A DNA stretch of 64,000 nt from Cunninghamella blakesleeana (taxonomy: Eukaryota > Mucoromycota > Mucoromycetes > Mucorales > Cunninghamellaceae). The DNA lies in contig JAFCIZ010000006.1 in assembly GCA_017871115.1 (NCBI GenBank), positions 3,224,001 through 3,288,000 on the forward strand. The letters run 5' to 3'. How positions within the stretch are numbered: the stretch's first letter is position 1; each line of letters opens with the position of its first letter. The position numbers and the translations under genes were made by a program. Shown one piece after another: positions 1-12,706 of the stretch. The notes beneath the pieces are model-generated. The model searched no databases and had not been told where the DNA came from. It saw only the letters and a program-made list of their open reading frames with translations.

Positions 1-1063
1 ATTCGTATACCAATATAAATAAATTATTTTCATGTGTATAATTGACAATTTTATATTTCTTTAGTTTTTTCCTTTTACCTTTGATTTATTCCATGATGTA
101 TCAATATTCCCCTCTAATAATTGTTCCATGATAGAATTTTGAATTTTAAGAACTAAAAGTAATATTGAATAATTAAACAAAGTGAATCAAATGAAAAATA
201 GTTTACCATATCATTTATTTTTATTATTTTTATTTTCCTCTTTTTTTATATATACCTTGATTTCGAACAAGAGCTTCATCACTAATATTTTCCTCTATAG
301 CTTTTAACTGACGTTCATTTGTTTTTCGTTGAATACACCATACTAATAATTGTTGGAGCCGTAATGAATTGTCTAAATTTTGATCAATTTGTGTATATAA
401 TTTATTAGAAGGTACTTTTATGGGTAACGAAGATGCTATAAAATATTAATAAAAGTAAAAATAAAAAAAACAATTGTTTTAGTGAAAGTATTTATATATA
501 TACATCCTTTTTATGGCTGACGATAAAATATTAATAATTATACCTATTCCTTTTCTATCTATGGAGGGTAGATTTTTCTTAGAAAAATGCTTATTATTTT
601 TATTCATATCGCTTGATATATATAGAGGAGATGAGTGATCTGATGATAATTGATGAACTGAAGTGGTTTCTGGTGATAAGGTATAAACTTCAATTGCATT
701 TTGTGGTGGTGTTACAAATGGGATCTTATTTCCATGTGGTGATAGAGGTGACAAAGTTTGTTGGGACTATAATAAAAATAATATATAAATACCAATTAAT
801 CAATAAACAAGAATATTATATGTATGTATGTATGTAGTATAAACTGTTGTTTTTATTTTATTTTATTTCGTTCTTACTGATTTATCTTGACTTACTATTA
901 CAGATTCATGTCGTTGTACAATTTTGCCTTTTTTCTTTTGAATTTCATATTTGTTATTATTGAAATATTTTATCTCTCTTCTATTTTCATTATTGACAGA
1001 TAAAGGTTTACGTCGTGTAAAAATGAATCCTTCTTCTTCTTCTTCAATTTCAAGGAATTGCAT
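1..1063 (-). CDS. DSN1: Mis13/Dsn1-type kinetochore protein, 5' part (runs off left edge)
   Basis: Dsn1/Mis13 is a subunit of the Mis12 (MIND) complex that links inner kinetochore chromatin to the Ndc80 complex. I assembled four exons on the minus strand: 1063-896 (or to 878), 766-544, 435-256 and 152-79, with GT-AG introns and preserved phase; the 3' end lies outside the window. The match rests on exons 3 and 4: the segment LRLQQLLVWCIQRK resembles the family block (LRxRQLLxWC), and DTSWNK near the end of exon 4 resembles the conserved DTSWY. The N-terminus is acidic and then basic (EEEEEGFIFTRRK), as is common in fungal Mis13 proteins. The exon 1 donor is uncertain because two in-phase GTAAG sites exist. 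A further upstream exon cannot be excluded, since an AG lies just before the ATG. The identification is from remembered family motifs, not a search. Confidence 0.72.
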
Positions 1064-1578
1064 AGCTGATAATAAATTAATTTTTAGACAATAAAAAAAA
1101 AGAATCAAAATATAATAATTAATCAATGTATTTATAAAGAGATAAAGAGTATACTATTTGGCTAAAATATAGTAAAAAAAAAAATTAAAATGATACTATT
1201 ACTATTGCTAGAAAAAGAAGAATGATTAATATATTAGATTAACACAAATATAAAAATAAAAACGAAAAAAGAGGAGGGAAAAAAAATTGGCTTTCTCATT
1301 TAAAAAAAAAAAAAAAGGCTGGATTTAAAAAATGGTAGGACATGTCGAAATTTTTTATAGTATTATCTTAGCAATGAAAATAAACAATAAAGAATAATAA
1401 TATTAAAAAATAATAAAAAAAAAAAGTAATAATTAATATAATAGAAACAATAATAATAGTACTAATAATACAATACAAAAATGGTATTTAACAACAATAT
1501 GTAAGAGGAAATGTAAGTGACATATGGAATAAAAGTTTTTTTGTTGGTTTTTTTAAAAAATAAAAATAAAATTAAAAA
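1064..1578. other. Intergenic, DSN1 promoter side / bZIP-1 3' side
   Basis: This 515-bp stretch is strongly AT-rich, with A runs. It lies upstream of the DSN1 start and downstream of the stop of the next minus-strand gene. I see no further gene or RNA in it. Confidence 0.5.
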
Positions 1579-4009
1579 TTAACGTTGATGATCTAAATTG
1601 CCATCTGTGGAAAGAGAATTCATTAATTTCATCATAGCACCTACATATAATTAAAAAAAAAAATTCATAAACAAAGAAATCAGCATAAAAAAGAAGATGT
1701 ACTCTTTACTTTATATATATATAAATTTATGAATACATATTCTCTACCTATACTTGGTGATCTTCTTGAAGTTCTTGCTTCAGGTGGTGTGCCCATAAGT
1801 TGTGCGTAAAATGGATGTGTATCAGGACTCATTGAAGGAAACATTGACTGCTGTTGCTGTTGTTGCTGTTGTTGCTGTTGTTGCTGTAATTGCTGATGCT
1901 GCTGATCAAATGGATAATTGTTATTAATTACAGGTTGTAATGGAGGCATTGTTTCTACCATATGTCGGAAGACTTCATCCGTCCAAGCAGTTGGTGATAG
2001 TGCATCATCATTCATAAATGGTGGTAAAGGCTCTTCCCTATTCATGTCCATAAATGGATTACCTTGTTGGAAATTAGAAAGCCATCGTTCATCACCAGAC
2101 GATGTAGGAAGTTCAGGTAGACCTTTCATTTTACGCCATTTATTTGTTTTATGTACATCATATCCAAGCATTAAATACCTATTTGTACGATTTTTTTTTT
2201 TACAAAATAAAATGAAAAGTTAATTAATAAATCATTTTTAATTAATATCCATATAAAAATATATATAAATTTATATTTTTAATTACCAATATTCCTGTAT
2301 AAATGCAGGGCTCTAAAATATTAATAATAGTAAAATAAAAAGGAAAAAGTATTAATTCTTTTCTATCGTTTTATATATATATAATAAATAACAATAATAA
2401 TAATACATACCAATTCCCAATTGTCGCTCATTGTAGGATCGCCACCGTGATATCTTGTTCCGTTTAATAATAAATCAAAACATTCATCATAATTAATCTG
2501 ATGTCTAAATATAATCATTCGATCACGCATATGAGCTGTAGGAATTAAATCAATACGTGGATCATGAGGTATTGCAAGTTGTAATATAGTAGGTTGTAAC
2601 CTTTCTGAATTATTAACACCTGAAGATAAAGCTGATTGTATACGTAATTGTAATCTAATCCTTTGAAGGTTACTAAGATTTTTTACAGAATCTTTATCCT
2701 CCACCTGTTGATCTTTATTATTTTCTGTATCTTTATCATTATTACTCTCATTATTGCTATTGTTGTTATCTTTATTATTTTGTTGTGATTTTAAAGATGG
2801 AACCAATTCACCAATTTGTTGCTGTGAAATACCTTGCTGTTGTAACCAATTGCTTATACTCATACCTTCCTCTAATCCTTCCTGTTTTATATCATGTTCG
2901 TCCATATCCATATCCATATCCTGATGCTGATGATGGTGATGGTTTTTATTATTGTTATTATTGCTATTACTAGTATTATTATTGTTATTATTATGTTGCC
3001 AATGATGTTGAGGATGATCTGTTGAGGATGCTCTTGCTCTAGCAGCAGCAGCTTGGGTCATAGCTTGATAGGTAGTAGGTGTATTAATGGTATCTTCCCC
3101 GACATACAATGCCGATGTATCATGCTGCTTTTGCTGTTGTTTCTGCTTCCTTTCATGTTCCAAAGAAGATAAAATATCAATATTATTTTTTGTATTTAAA
3201 TGATTATCCGATTCATGCCTTGTATTTGAAATATGAGAAGCCATAGTAGGTTTTAAATTAGCATTATTACGTGTATAGGCATTGACATAAGCTTCAATAG
3301 CATGAGGCGCTGTCTTAGCCATCTCACTGAGGGTTTCTTCTGTTAAATAAGGTGAATGAGTTGGGATATGAATATTATGATGTAAACATACAAATTGAAG
3401 TGTCAAGACCACACCTTTTAAATACCATGTTTCAGCTTTATATGCGTCTAATTTACTTTTCACTTCTGTTAGTTCTTTTAATGCATTATTCCTTTGATCA
3501 CGGAGTGTACGTATTGTATGTTCTAAATCTCGAAGATGACGTTCTTTACGTTCACGGAAGGCACGTTGTGCAGCACGGTTTTGCATTTTTCTTAAAGCTG
3601 GTGAAGCTGGATTGGGTTTACGCCCCGGTTTTTTACGTACTTTTATAGGTTGGCCCTGGTCGTCAAATTTAGGTGAAGTAGGATTATCTGTTGCTTCATT
3701 CATTTGGCTATTGTCATCATCTTCTTCTTTATCATCAATATCATTTTTTTCTTCATTAGAAGTGTGCTCATTCAAATTCCCAACATAAATGGCATTCTGT
3801 GGACTAGTGTAATTACTATTACTGTTATTATTACTGTTATTATTATTGTTGTTGTTTGCTGGGGAAGGTGAATTCAAATAACTATTATTTAAAAAAGGTG
3901 AAAAGGCTGAATACTGAGTTGAGTTTGACTCTGGTGATTGTTGTTGTGGCCAGGTATCTTCTTCACCTGTATCATTTATAAAACTATCAATGTCTTGTGA
4001 CAATTCCAT
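1579..4009 (-). CDS. AP-1-like bZIP transcription factor with DUF3425-like C-terminal domain (paralogue A)
   Basis: Probable nuclear DNA-binding regulator of the fungal Pap1/Yap1 type. Four exons (4009-2411, 2312-2287, 2178-1748, 1640-1579) join in phase to 705 aa; exon 2 is only 26 nt. Residues 1-120 are acidic and Asn-rich. The basic region at about 139-160 contains NRAAQRAFRERK, matching the AP-1/YAP signature NxxAQxxFR, and is followed by a leucine-zipper helix to about 200. The middle is low complexity (poly-Asn, His, Gln). The C-terminal domain starts near IPHDPRID and MRDRMI and crosses the exon 1/2/3 junctions (NWELSPAFIQEYWYLML); this is the pattern I associate with DUF3425 in fungal bZIP proteins. 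A long Gln run and SPSIGAMMKLM near the end follow. The neighbouring divergent gene at 6095 is a paralogue with the same domain order. Targets cannot be told from sequence. Confidence 0.85.
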
Positions 4010-6094
4010 TATATGGCCAAGGTATTTTAAAAAAATAAAAAATATAAAATATAAAATGGAAAGAGATAGAAAAAAAATAAAGTCTGAGATTTTTTTAATT
4101 TTTTGTCTTTTTTAAACTCACCATGTGAAATCCTTTTTTTTAACAAATATATCACTACATTAAAAAATCATTTACCATACATACCGCTTTTTTCTTTCTA
4201 TTATATTTCTTTATGTTTTTTAAACAATGTTTAATCATATCCACTCTTTAAGTTTCATGATGAGTTTAAAATTTTTGAATTTATATCTTTTCCCCAGTTT
4301 TTTTTTTTTTTTTTTGCAACGATTTCAATATCCGAGTGAAAAGTGCAGATACTTACCGTAAAAAAAATAACCATCATCATTCCATGTACATTTGCATGAA
4401 ATAATAAATATAATTATTGTTATTTTTTTTAAAAAAAAAAAAAAAAAAAACTATAATTATAATCATAATATGACAATAGTAAAAACTATAGTAATATGCC
4501 AATAAAAATTTATAACTATATATCTCATTATTATTATTATTATTAATTAATTACAAGCCTACATAATCCTTTTTTCCTTTTTTTTGTATATATTTGTTCT
4601 AAAAGTTGATCAAATATCTATACTACTATTTAGATTTATCATTATTTTTTCTTATTGGTGTAAAATAAGTGAAATAAATTAGAAAAATCTAAACTCCAAT
4701 TAAAATTCAACTTTTATATACAGGCACTTGCTAAAAAATTGTTTTTATTTAAACCATTTTTTATATTTATATAGTTATATATATATATTAACTTTTATTT
4801 GGTACATTCAGTGATCATAAATAATATTAATCATCCTTTCATTTTGATTGAACCTTATCAACTAATTTGTATTAATATAGAAAAAAAAATATTACATTAA
4901 TCAAAAAACAAATCTTTATTAAATTGACATATTTTCTGTTTTCCTTCCTTCTTTTCTTTTATGATAGAAACCTATTGTAAAATAACAAAAGATTATTATT
5001 TAATATATATTTATGTCATTTTCATGTAAATTCTTGATTATCTTATTCAATTTTCACAGATTCCTTTTACTTAAATTGAGACATTATATTCTCGGTTAAA
5101 CATAGTATATGGGAAAAATAAAGGATGATCACTTCCCGGCAATATATATATAATTCATAATAGTAAGCAAAAAACTCTATGGGAAAAAAAAAATAACAGC
5201 TATTATATTTATTATTTTTCATATTATATATAAGTATATATATATATATAACATAACATAGTTCAATTGATTTTTATTTTTTTATTTTATTTTTTTAAAA
5301 AAATGATAATAACCAGATAGATAGATTGATTGATAGGTTGATTTTATTTTTGCTTTTTTCCAATGATAATTAAATTGAGATAAAATTATAGTTCAGAAAG
5401 TTTATTTCCCCACTTTAAAAACGTTCTATTTTGTTGAAAAACTTTGTTCAATTTCCATATTTTTATTGAATTCTTCTTTTTTTTATAATAATAATAGTAT
5501 GAGTATAAATATTAATATAATTAATTATTAAACAGTACTAACATTATCATCTATTATGTATAAGTATGGCCATATAGGTATGTAGTTTATATGTTCAAAA
5601 TAAAAAACAAGGTATTTCAATAACCGTGTTGTCGGCAATACATTTTTACACGTGAAGAAATATAAAATCAAAACCAAAAACAAAGAGTGCCAAAAGTGAT
5701 ATGATTGGGGTACCCCAGAAAAGGCAGCATGTGAAGACTTGTCTCACAAACTTAAAAAACGTTTTTTAATATGAATATTAAAGAGATCACTTACCATTCT
5801 TCATTCGGAATTTCTCCATGTATACTAATTGTTTTATTATTTTATAAAAATATAGTATCATAATCACTTTTTTTCATCCCCCCCAAAAAAAAAGTTTATA
5901 TTTAATTGAAAAACAGCAATCTTTTTTTCTTTTTTCTTTTTTTTACTTTCTTTTCCCTATTTCTCTCTTTTTTTTCCCAACCTTTTTTTTCTCTTTAAAT
6001 TTTTAATATTATTAGGATTATTTTGTAAATACATTATATATATATATATATATACGCACATATATATCTAGTCATAAATAAACCAACTACCGTT
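4010..6094. promoter_or_regulatory. Shared 2.1-kb upstream region of the divergent bZIP pair
   Basis: This is non-coding, AT-rich DNA between the two divergent bZIP starts, with long A and T runs and short (AT)n tracts. Pyrimidine-rich stretches at about 5920-6000 lie just upstream of the plus-strand ATG at 6095. I see no ORF or RNA gene. Being shared, it could co-regulate both genes, but no specific binding sites are claimed. Confidence 0.5.
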
Positions 6095-8481
6095 ATGTCC
6101 TTATCACCTGATATTTCTTTTGAACATTTTGATCCTAAGCTAGAATTAGGTAATTTTGATATTAATGGTAAACCTATTCGACCACGTAAAAAACCAGGCC
6201 GTAAACCTAATCCGCCTTCACCTGCACAACGTAAAGCACAAAACCGAGCTGCGCAACGAGCTTTTCGTGAACGAAAACGACGTGAAATGAGGGAAGCTGA
6301 AATAACTGTTAAGCATTGCTTATTTATACGTGACCAAGCCCTTTGCGAAGTAAAACGCTTGTCAGATAAAGTAGAAGAAATGAGATATGAAAATCATTAT
6401 TTAAAAGGTCAACTTTTAACTTATAAACTTGCCTGTGTTGCCAATCGTGTTGATGTACCGAAGTTCTGGGATGCTGGGAATCAAGATGGAACTGGATCGG
6501 ATCAAATGATATTTTCAGGAAGTGATGATATACCTCAACCTTTGGAAATCTATTTGGATAAGCATAGAAATATTATTAATTTTTCACAACAACATGTTGC
6601 TTCCACTTTATTATCGCCTAGTCCCTCTGTTATATCAGATACCTTTGAGTGTTCTCCTCCTTCTGCTATGGTGAATCTTCATGAACATGAATCTTTATTA
6701 TCTTCAAGTCCTACTTCTTCATATTCTGGAAGCAATGATCATGATTCTTTTTTAAATGACGATGAATTAATCAAGTCTCCTTCTTTGCCTTTGGTTTCCG
6801 CCATCAATGATGATATACCTTCACCAACATCTACATCTCCTCATTCAAATTTATCCACAACTCCTCCCCCTCCTTCATTATCACCCAAGGACGATAGTAA
6901 CACCTCTATTCAACAAAACATGATGGATATGCAACATCAATTATCTTTAATTGCACCTCAATTAGCCTGTCATTTAGATTCACCTTTCTTTCAGCGATTA
7001 TTATCAGTAGATGTCATTGGTGGATTATCAACGATTGCCAATGGTGGCACAATTGAAGGGTTAGATATGTTAACAAATTCTAACAATAATGATAATAATG
7101 ATAATAATAATAATGAAATGGGAAATGGTATAAAAAATGAAAACTACGATGATCATGATGATAACGATGGTGACTTTATACCTGGCGTGAATCAATGGTT
7201 ACAGCAACAAAACTTACACCCTAGACATTTAGCTGCTGTTTCTGCTGCTGCTAAATTACTTCAAAATAAATCACAACAACAACAACCAGAACAAACTGAT
7301 GATACAGAAATGATGGATGCGAATGAAGAATTAAGTACTTGGCCAAATATAAAACCTGAACTGGGATCGCTGGACGATAATAATAATAATAACGATATTT
7401 TGGGATTGAACAGTATAGTCAATAATATATCATTACCAGAAGTGGATTTAAAGACAGGAATAGAAAGGGTGAAATCAAAAGATATAGATGATGATCATTT
7501 ACAACAACAATCTACCTCTACAACTTTATTAATAACTGATAATAAATTAAAATCGGCACCTCCTATGAAACCTTTAGAAGCCCTACAGTACATTCGTTCT
7601 GTGAAAAATTTAAATACAAGTGTTAAAGCCTTGTTTAAACCAAGTAAGTATTTTAATTATTTATTTATTTATTATTTTTACAAAATAAATCAAATTATCT
7701 TTTATTGATTGTATTATTATTATTGACATTTTAGCTGAATTACAACGCAAAATCCCTCATGATGCAAGAATTGATCATGTTCCAAGTAAGTCGTTTTTAA
7801 CACATGTAATAAAGAAATGGAATAATTAAACTAAATATATATTAACATTGTTAGGTGCCATCATGCGTGATTTAATGATTCTTTATCAAGACTTTTATAA
7901 TGCCAATGAATTATTTAAGCTTTTATCCGAATCTGCATCATTTTTAGGTGGAGAAATTGGAAATCCTGATTGCTGGTTTGTTCCTCCTTCTTTTATCCAC
8001 CAGTATTGGTTCTTATGTCCTAACCATCGCCCTAAGAAACGAATGGATAACTTGGTGGATATTGTAGTGGGTATGGGTCAAGATATGATTAAAATGATGA
8101 TGGAAAGAAAGTCCATGTATAATGATCGTGATAGATATGCTGACTATTTCCCAGCTATCAATGACAGCAACAATAATAACAATAATTCACAAACAAACTT
8201 ATCTTCACCCCCCTCATCAGAACCATATCAACAACAACAACAACAACAAGATGAACCAATGAGTCATTCTTTATCTTTTGATGGTTTTTCTGAAAATGAC
8301 TTTCCTTTAAGTAAGTGTATAAATAAAAAGAATAATTACTAAAACTTTTAATTCTAAATATATATATATATATATATATATTATTTTTATATTTATTTCT
8401 TTAATAATAGATTCTTTTGTAGCTTTTGACGATATATCACGATTAACTTCTGCTGTTCCTAGTGATATATTTGCTATGTAA
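6095..8481 (+). CDS. AP-1-like bZIP transcription factor with DUF3425-like C-terminal domain (paralogue B)
   Basis: Paralogue of the divergent gene at 1579-4009. Exons 6095-7643, 7735-7785, 7855-8310 and 8411-8481 join in phase to 708 aa. The basic region at about 43-65 again contains NRAAQRAFRERK, preceded by RKKPGRKPNP as in paralogue A, and a zipper helix runs to about 110. The C-terminal domain keeps IPHDARIDHVPSAIMRDLMI and a Trp-rich FIHQYWFL segment, matching the position and sequence type of paralogue A. The middle is Ser/Pro- then Asn/Asp-rich. Intron positions in the C-terminal domain also match (just before and after the IPHD block), which supports duplication after the introns were present. 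The last acceptor is ambiguous: an alternative AG 12 nt downstream keeps the frame and changes only a few residues. Confidence 0.85.
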
Positions 8482-9369
8482 ACCTATTTCATTTGTTTTA
8501 TTTTTGTAATACTTTTTTTATGCTGTTTCATTACAAGTATATGTATATTCTGTTTAATTTTACTTTTATTACTTCTCTATTTTTTAATATGGTTATATAT
8601 GTATTTTTTCATTTTTTTATAAATTTTCATTTGTATAATAAATATTTTTAAGTATATCAATAATAATGACAATATTTTTTTTAACATGTGAAGATGAACC
8701 TTTTTCCCCCAGATTCATATATGGGTCATATTAACTTGGCATTTCTTGTAGGTACGAATCTTTCCATATATGGCTTTGAGAAATTTAGTCCACAAAAAAA
8801 AAAAAGTAAATAATCGGGTATTAAAATATACCAATCATTTTCATTATTTCTATTTTGTGTATTTTTTAAAATTCTATACTGTTAATTTGATCATTATAAT
8901 AATAAGTTTGTCTAAATCTGATAATAAGTTATAATATATGTTCGAAGGGGCAACCTTTGCTAGATATTAATGAGTGTTTCTAAATGTTATTCAAAATAAA
9001 AAATATATTACAGATAAATACATTATTTTTGAGCATATATTATCACTACTATATTTTAAGAAAAATATACTTAATATATGACAAAAAATTGATCCAATTG
9101 ATGTATTATAAAAATCTATTTGTAGCGTATTTACTTATTTTTTTATTTTATTACTTTAAAAAAAAAAAGATGATTTAACCCTACATACTATTCAAATAAT
9201 TAACTATTATTAAAATTTTCAATTATATATATATTTAATATAAAAATATAAAAAAAGAAATAGACACAAAAGAAAAGAGAAAAAAAATACACATACATAA
9301 ATCAGCATAAAATATAACAATAAATAAATTACTATACATTCATAAATAAAATAAAATAAAAAAATTATT
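8482..9369. other. Convergent intergenic region
   Basis: AT-rich 3' flanks of paralogue B and the minus-strand GATA-like gene. Several AATAAA-like polyadenylation motifs are visible on each strand. I see no gene. Confidence 0.5.
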
Positions 9370-10764
9370 TCATCCTTCCGATCTCCAAGAACTCCAATCC
9401 ATCCAAGACCTTACATCTATTTTTCTTTTTGCTGCCTTTATAAATAATTCTGGAGGTCTAACTTTTCCATGTCTTAAATAATAACTTTTACAAGTTTCAC
9501 ACCAATGACCATGACCACAAAGATTACGATACCACTGATGGGTTTCTTTCACACCACAATTCACGCATACTTTCGTTTTGATTGTACCAAGCTGTTGGAG
9601 TGATTGACTTCTATGTTTTTTATGAGTGTTATTATTATTATTATTATTATTTATTGACATTGAATTTGTTGAGGGTGTAAAAATAGAACACAATGAAGGG
9701 CTAACTGTCGGAGTATATATTGAGGATGAGGATGAGGATGAGGATAGAGATGATAAAGAGGATATGGATGAAATAGAAGAAGAGGAAAAAGATGAAAATC
9801 TTAAATCAGAATAAAATTCCTTCATATTGTGATCATTATTATTAATTATTGGAGAAGAAATTGGTCTAGAGGTTGGATTATTAGCTATAATCAAACGTAA
9901 AGGACGAGGAGTGTTGTGTTTTAATTGATAACGATAACAAGCAACACAAAGCTGCCGTCTCGAAGCAGGTTTAGAATTACAGTTATAACACATTGCTTTT
10001 ATTTTGGTTGGACGAGGAGCATGCAGTAAGAAAATCAAAGAAGAATATAACGAAGGTTGTTGCTGCGAATATGAACCATCATGATGTGTCATCGTCATCA
10101 TATGAGGCCGTGGTAGTTCCATAGGGTTTAAACCAGCAATATTAAATAAATAATTTGATAAATAAATAGCATTTTCTAATTGATCATAATTTATAGAATA
10201 CAATTGGAACCTAAAAAGTGAATTAATCACATGATTTAGCCGATAAATATGGTCTTCTTTTGCAATGGATGCATTTTCCAAAAATCGTATATCCGTCCGA
10301 CCAGGTACAGTTCCATGATTAGAATATTGAAATAAATGTAACAACCAAGTAGGAAAGCAGATAAAATCTGCCATAACCCATGGACTTTTACCAGACTCTA
10401 CTCTAAAAAAGACAACCATCATCCTCATTTGCTCTGATAACTCTTTGGTTTGAATAGGACGAGATTGTTTACCAGTACCAAGATGACATCGAAAAGATCC
10501 GTTTGTATGCCGACCTAATATTTTAATGTGAATTGGTGTATTTTCACCGATTTTATTCCCATTTATTTTTTTACTACTATTATTTCTTGATATATAACAA
10601 TCTGATAATTTATTTCGATCATAAATAGTACTTAGCGCAAATCCACCTTTATATAATTGATTTTCCCATATGTTCATTAATTTTTCTTCATGTATCACTT
10701 CCTGTTCTGTGGTTGTTTTTGAATTACTTTCTATTGGACTTGTTAATAGTTTATCAATATCCAT
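9370..10764 (-). CDS. GATA-like zinc-finger protein with two unequal fingers
   Basis: Single-exon, 464-aa probable DNA-binding protein. The C-terminal finger (residues 400-425) is CVNC, 18 residues, then CETC, followed by KSYYLRHGKVRPPE. Spacing and tail match GATA-type fingers (CX2CX17-20CX2C with a Y-x-H-x-RP tail). A second motif at residues 259-276 is CYNC, 10 residues, CVAC, then YRYQLKHNTPRP. It has the same tail but a much shorter loop, so it looks like a degenerate or minimal finger. The N-terminal 250 residues carry no domain I recognise. Between the fingers lies a Ser/Asn-rich low-complexity linker. The gene is convergent with the bZIP-B gene and divergent from DUO1. Function beyond probable transcription factor is unknown. 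Confidence 0.7.
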   Translation of the reverse strand: MDIDKLLTSPIESNSKTTTEQEVIHEEKLMNIWENQLYKGGFALSTIYDRNKLSDCYISRNNSSKKINGNKIGENTPIHIKILGRHTNGSFRCHLGTGKQSRPIQTKELSEQMRMMVVFFRVESGKSPWVMADFICFPTWLLHLFQYSNHGTVPGRTDIRFLENASIAKEDHIYRLNHVINSLFRFQLYSINYDQLENAIYLSNYLFNIAGLNPMELPRPHMMTMTHHDGSYSQQQPSLYSSLIFLLHAPRPTKIKAMCYNCNSKPASRRQLCVACYRYQLKHNTPRPLRLIIANNPTSRPISSPIINNNDHNMKEFYSDLRFSSFSSSSISSISSLSSLSSSSSSSSIYTPTVSPSLCSIFTPSTNSMSINNNNNNNNTHKKHRSQSLQQLGTIKTKVCVNCGVKETHQWYRNLCGHGHWCETCKSYYLRHGKVRPPELFIKAAKRKIDVRSWMDWSSWRSEG

Positions 10765-10803
<39 letters not shown>

Positions 10804-10914
10804 GATATATTATAACAATATAATATAAATATATATTAAATACAAAATATTATAAAATAAAGTAAATAATAATTATAAAAGAAAAAGGAGAAAAAGAAAG
10901 AAAAAAAAAAAATA

Positions 10915-10949
<35 letters not shown>

Positions 10950-12229
10950 AATGACACTATTTAAAAACTAATCTGGATTGAAAATATGAGCTCGCATATT
11001 ATATATGACTTCATAGATATATAAATGAATTTATATATAAAATCTTATTCAATATGTTAATTTTATTATTATAACAAGTTGAATATAAAACGATTTTCAT
11101 TTAAAATAAACCCGTAGTTTATATACACTATAAAATAAATTAAAAAAATAGCTAACCTTATATACACCCACATATATTTACAGAGAAAATCCAAAAAAAG
11201 AACACTCCGTTTATTTGCAATAGTTATCATTGGACAAAAAAGATAATTGGTTTAATATATTATATAATTAATATAAAATAAAACAGAGTAGTTCTAAAAT
11301 TATCTTCACTCATCAAGTAACCCTACCCTAATTTTTTCCCAATTTATAGGTGAATACTAAATTATAATATGTATAAAAGTCGTTTGTTACCAAAAACCAT
11401 TTATATTTTTTTATTTTTCATGTAGCTCTGTTTTTTATACGATTTATTCTTGATTCAGCTTTTTTAAATATAAATGGTAAGCTATGATTATAAGCTAGTC
11501 GCCCATTTCCGAAAATATTTTATATTTTAGTAATGATCATCTTATACGTAATTATACACATTTTATTTAATCAATTTAATTTTCATCATATAATTATTTT
11601 TTATGTCTATTAGCCATATTACATTTTTATTTGTTTATGAAATATAAAGGAAGCTAAAAAATTAAAAAACTTGCTCTTATTTTTCTCGAAAAGTAACTAA
11701 TTTTTTGTATTAGAGTAATCATATTATAGTTAAATTAGCAAAATAAAATAAAATAAAATAAAAAAAAATCAGCTTTTTAATATAATATTCATTATAACAT
11801 AGATCAACCTAAATCAATTTTTAAACTTTTATCTCTTGATGTATGTTGGGTTTAAAATATGCTGTAAACCCAAGATTCAATTTTTTATGATCAACCGTTT
11901 TCCCCAATCTGGTTCATTATAATTTTTTTTTTACTTTAATTCTAATAAAAAATAGACTCTTTCCGATAATTTTTTTAACATTTATTGGAATCAATTAACA
12001 ATTTTTTAAAAAAATATACTTTATTATTTTATCCTTTAATTTTATCTTTTTATTTTTGTTTATTACTAAACTTATTATCCTATTAATTCCTCATAATTTG
12101 GACCTTTTTAAGGATTTACATGAAAAAAAAAAGGGCGGAAATTAAATTTCAAATATTAAAATTTTTTTAATTTTTCTCTTTTCCTTTCTTTTCCATAATA
12201 ATAAAATAATAAATAGTAGCAATATAGTA
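10765..12229. promoter_or_regulatory. Divergent upstream region of the GATA-like gene and DUO1
   Basis: This 1.47-kb AT-rich stretch has (AT)n tracts at about 10769-10797 and 10918-10944. I find no supported coding exon or RNA gene. It must contain the promoters of the two flanking divergent genes, but no site is specific enough to call. Confidence 0.45.
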
Positions 12230-12706
12230 ATGGAATCGCGTAAATCTGTACAGTCAACTACCGATGCACCACCAAATTTAAAAAGACAAAGTTTATTACT
12301 TAGAAATATAGATCACAGTCAGCCTCCAGTCGAAGATCCAAATAACTCACCTCAAACTAACGCTCAAAGAAGAATAGAATACGAACGAGTTCAACAGCTA
12401 AATCATATGATGGAAACTGTTATTATTGATTTTGAACAAGCTTCTAGCAATCTTAATGTAATATACCATATATTCTGAATATAATAAAAATACCAATAAT
12501 AATAACATTAATAGTAATAGTAATAGCTATATACTTAAAATTACATTTTATATACCAATACTATATATAAATACACCTATATATATATATATATATATAT
12601 ATAGAATTTTTTAGAGACTTTACATGAAACTGATCAATTATTAGATATTTGGACTAAAATATTATCACAGACTCAGCATACAAAAAGGATATTAGAAGAT
12701 GTATAA
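12230..12706 (+). CDS. DUO1: DASH complex subunit Duo1
   Basis: Duo1 is a subunit of the fungal DASH/Dam1 ring that couples kinetochores to microtubule ends. Two exons (12230-12457 and 12605-12706) join in phase 0 to 109 aa. The diagnostic part is a helical block: ERVQQLNHMMETVIIDFEQA in exon 1, followed across the intron by LHETDQLLDIWTKILSQTQH and TKRIL. The TDQLLDIWxxILSQTEHTQRLL pattern is the Duo1 family core as I know it. The protein is short because the N-terminus before the helix is only about 50 residues and almost nothing follows the core. A GT directly before the stop (GATGTATAA) would allow a further 3' exon, so the C-terminus is less certain than the core. Confidence 0.8.
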
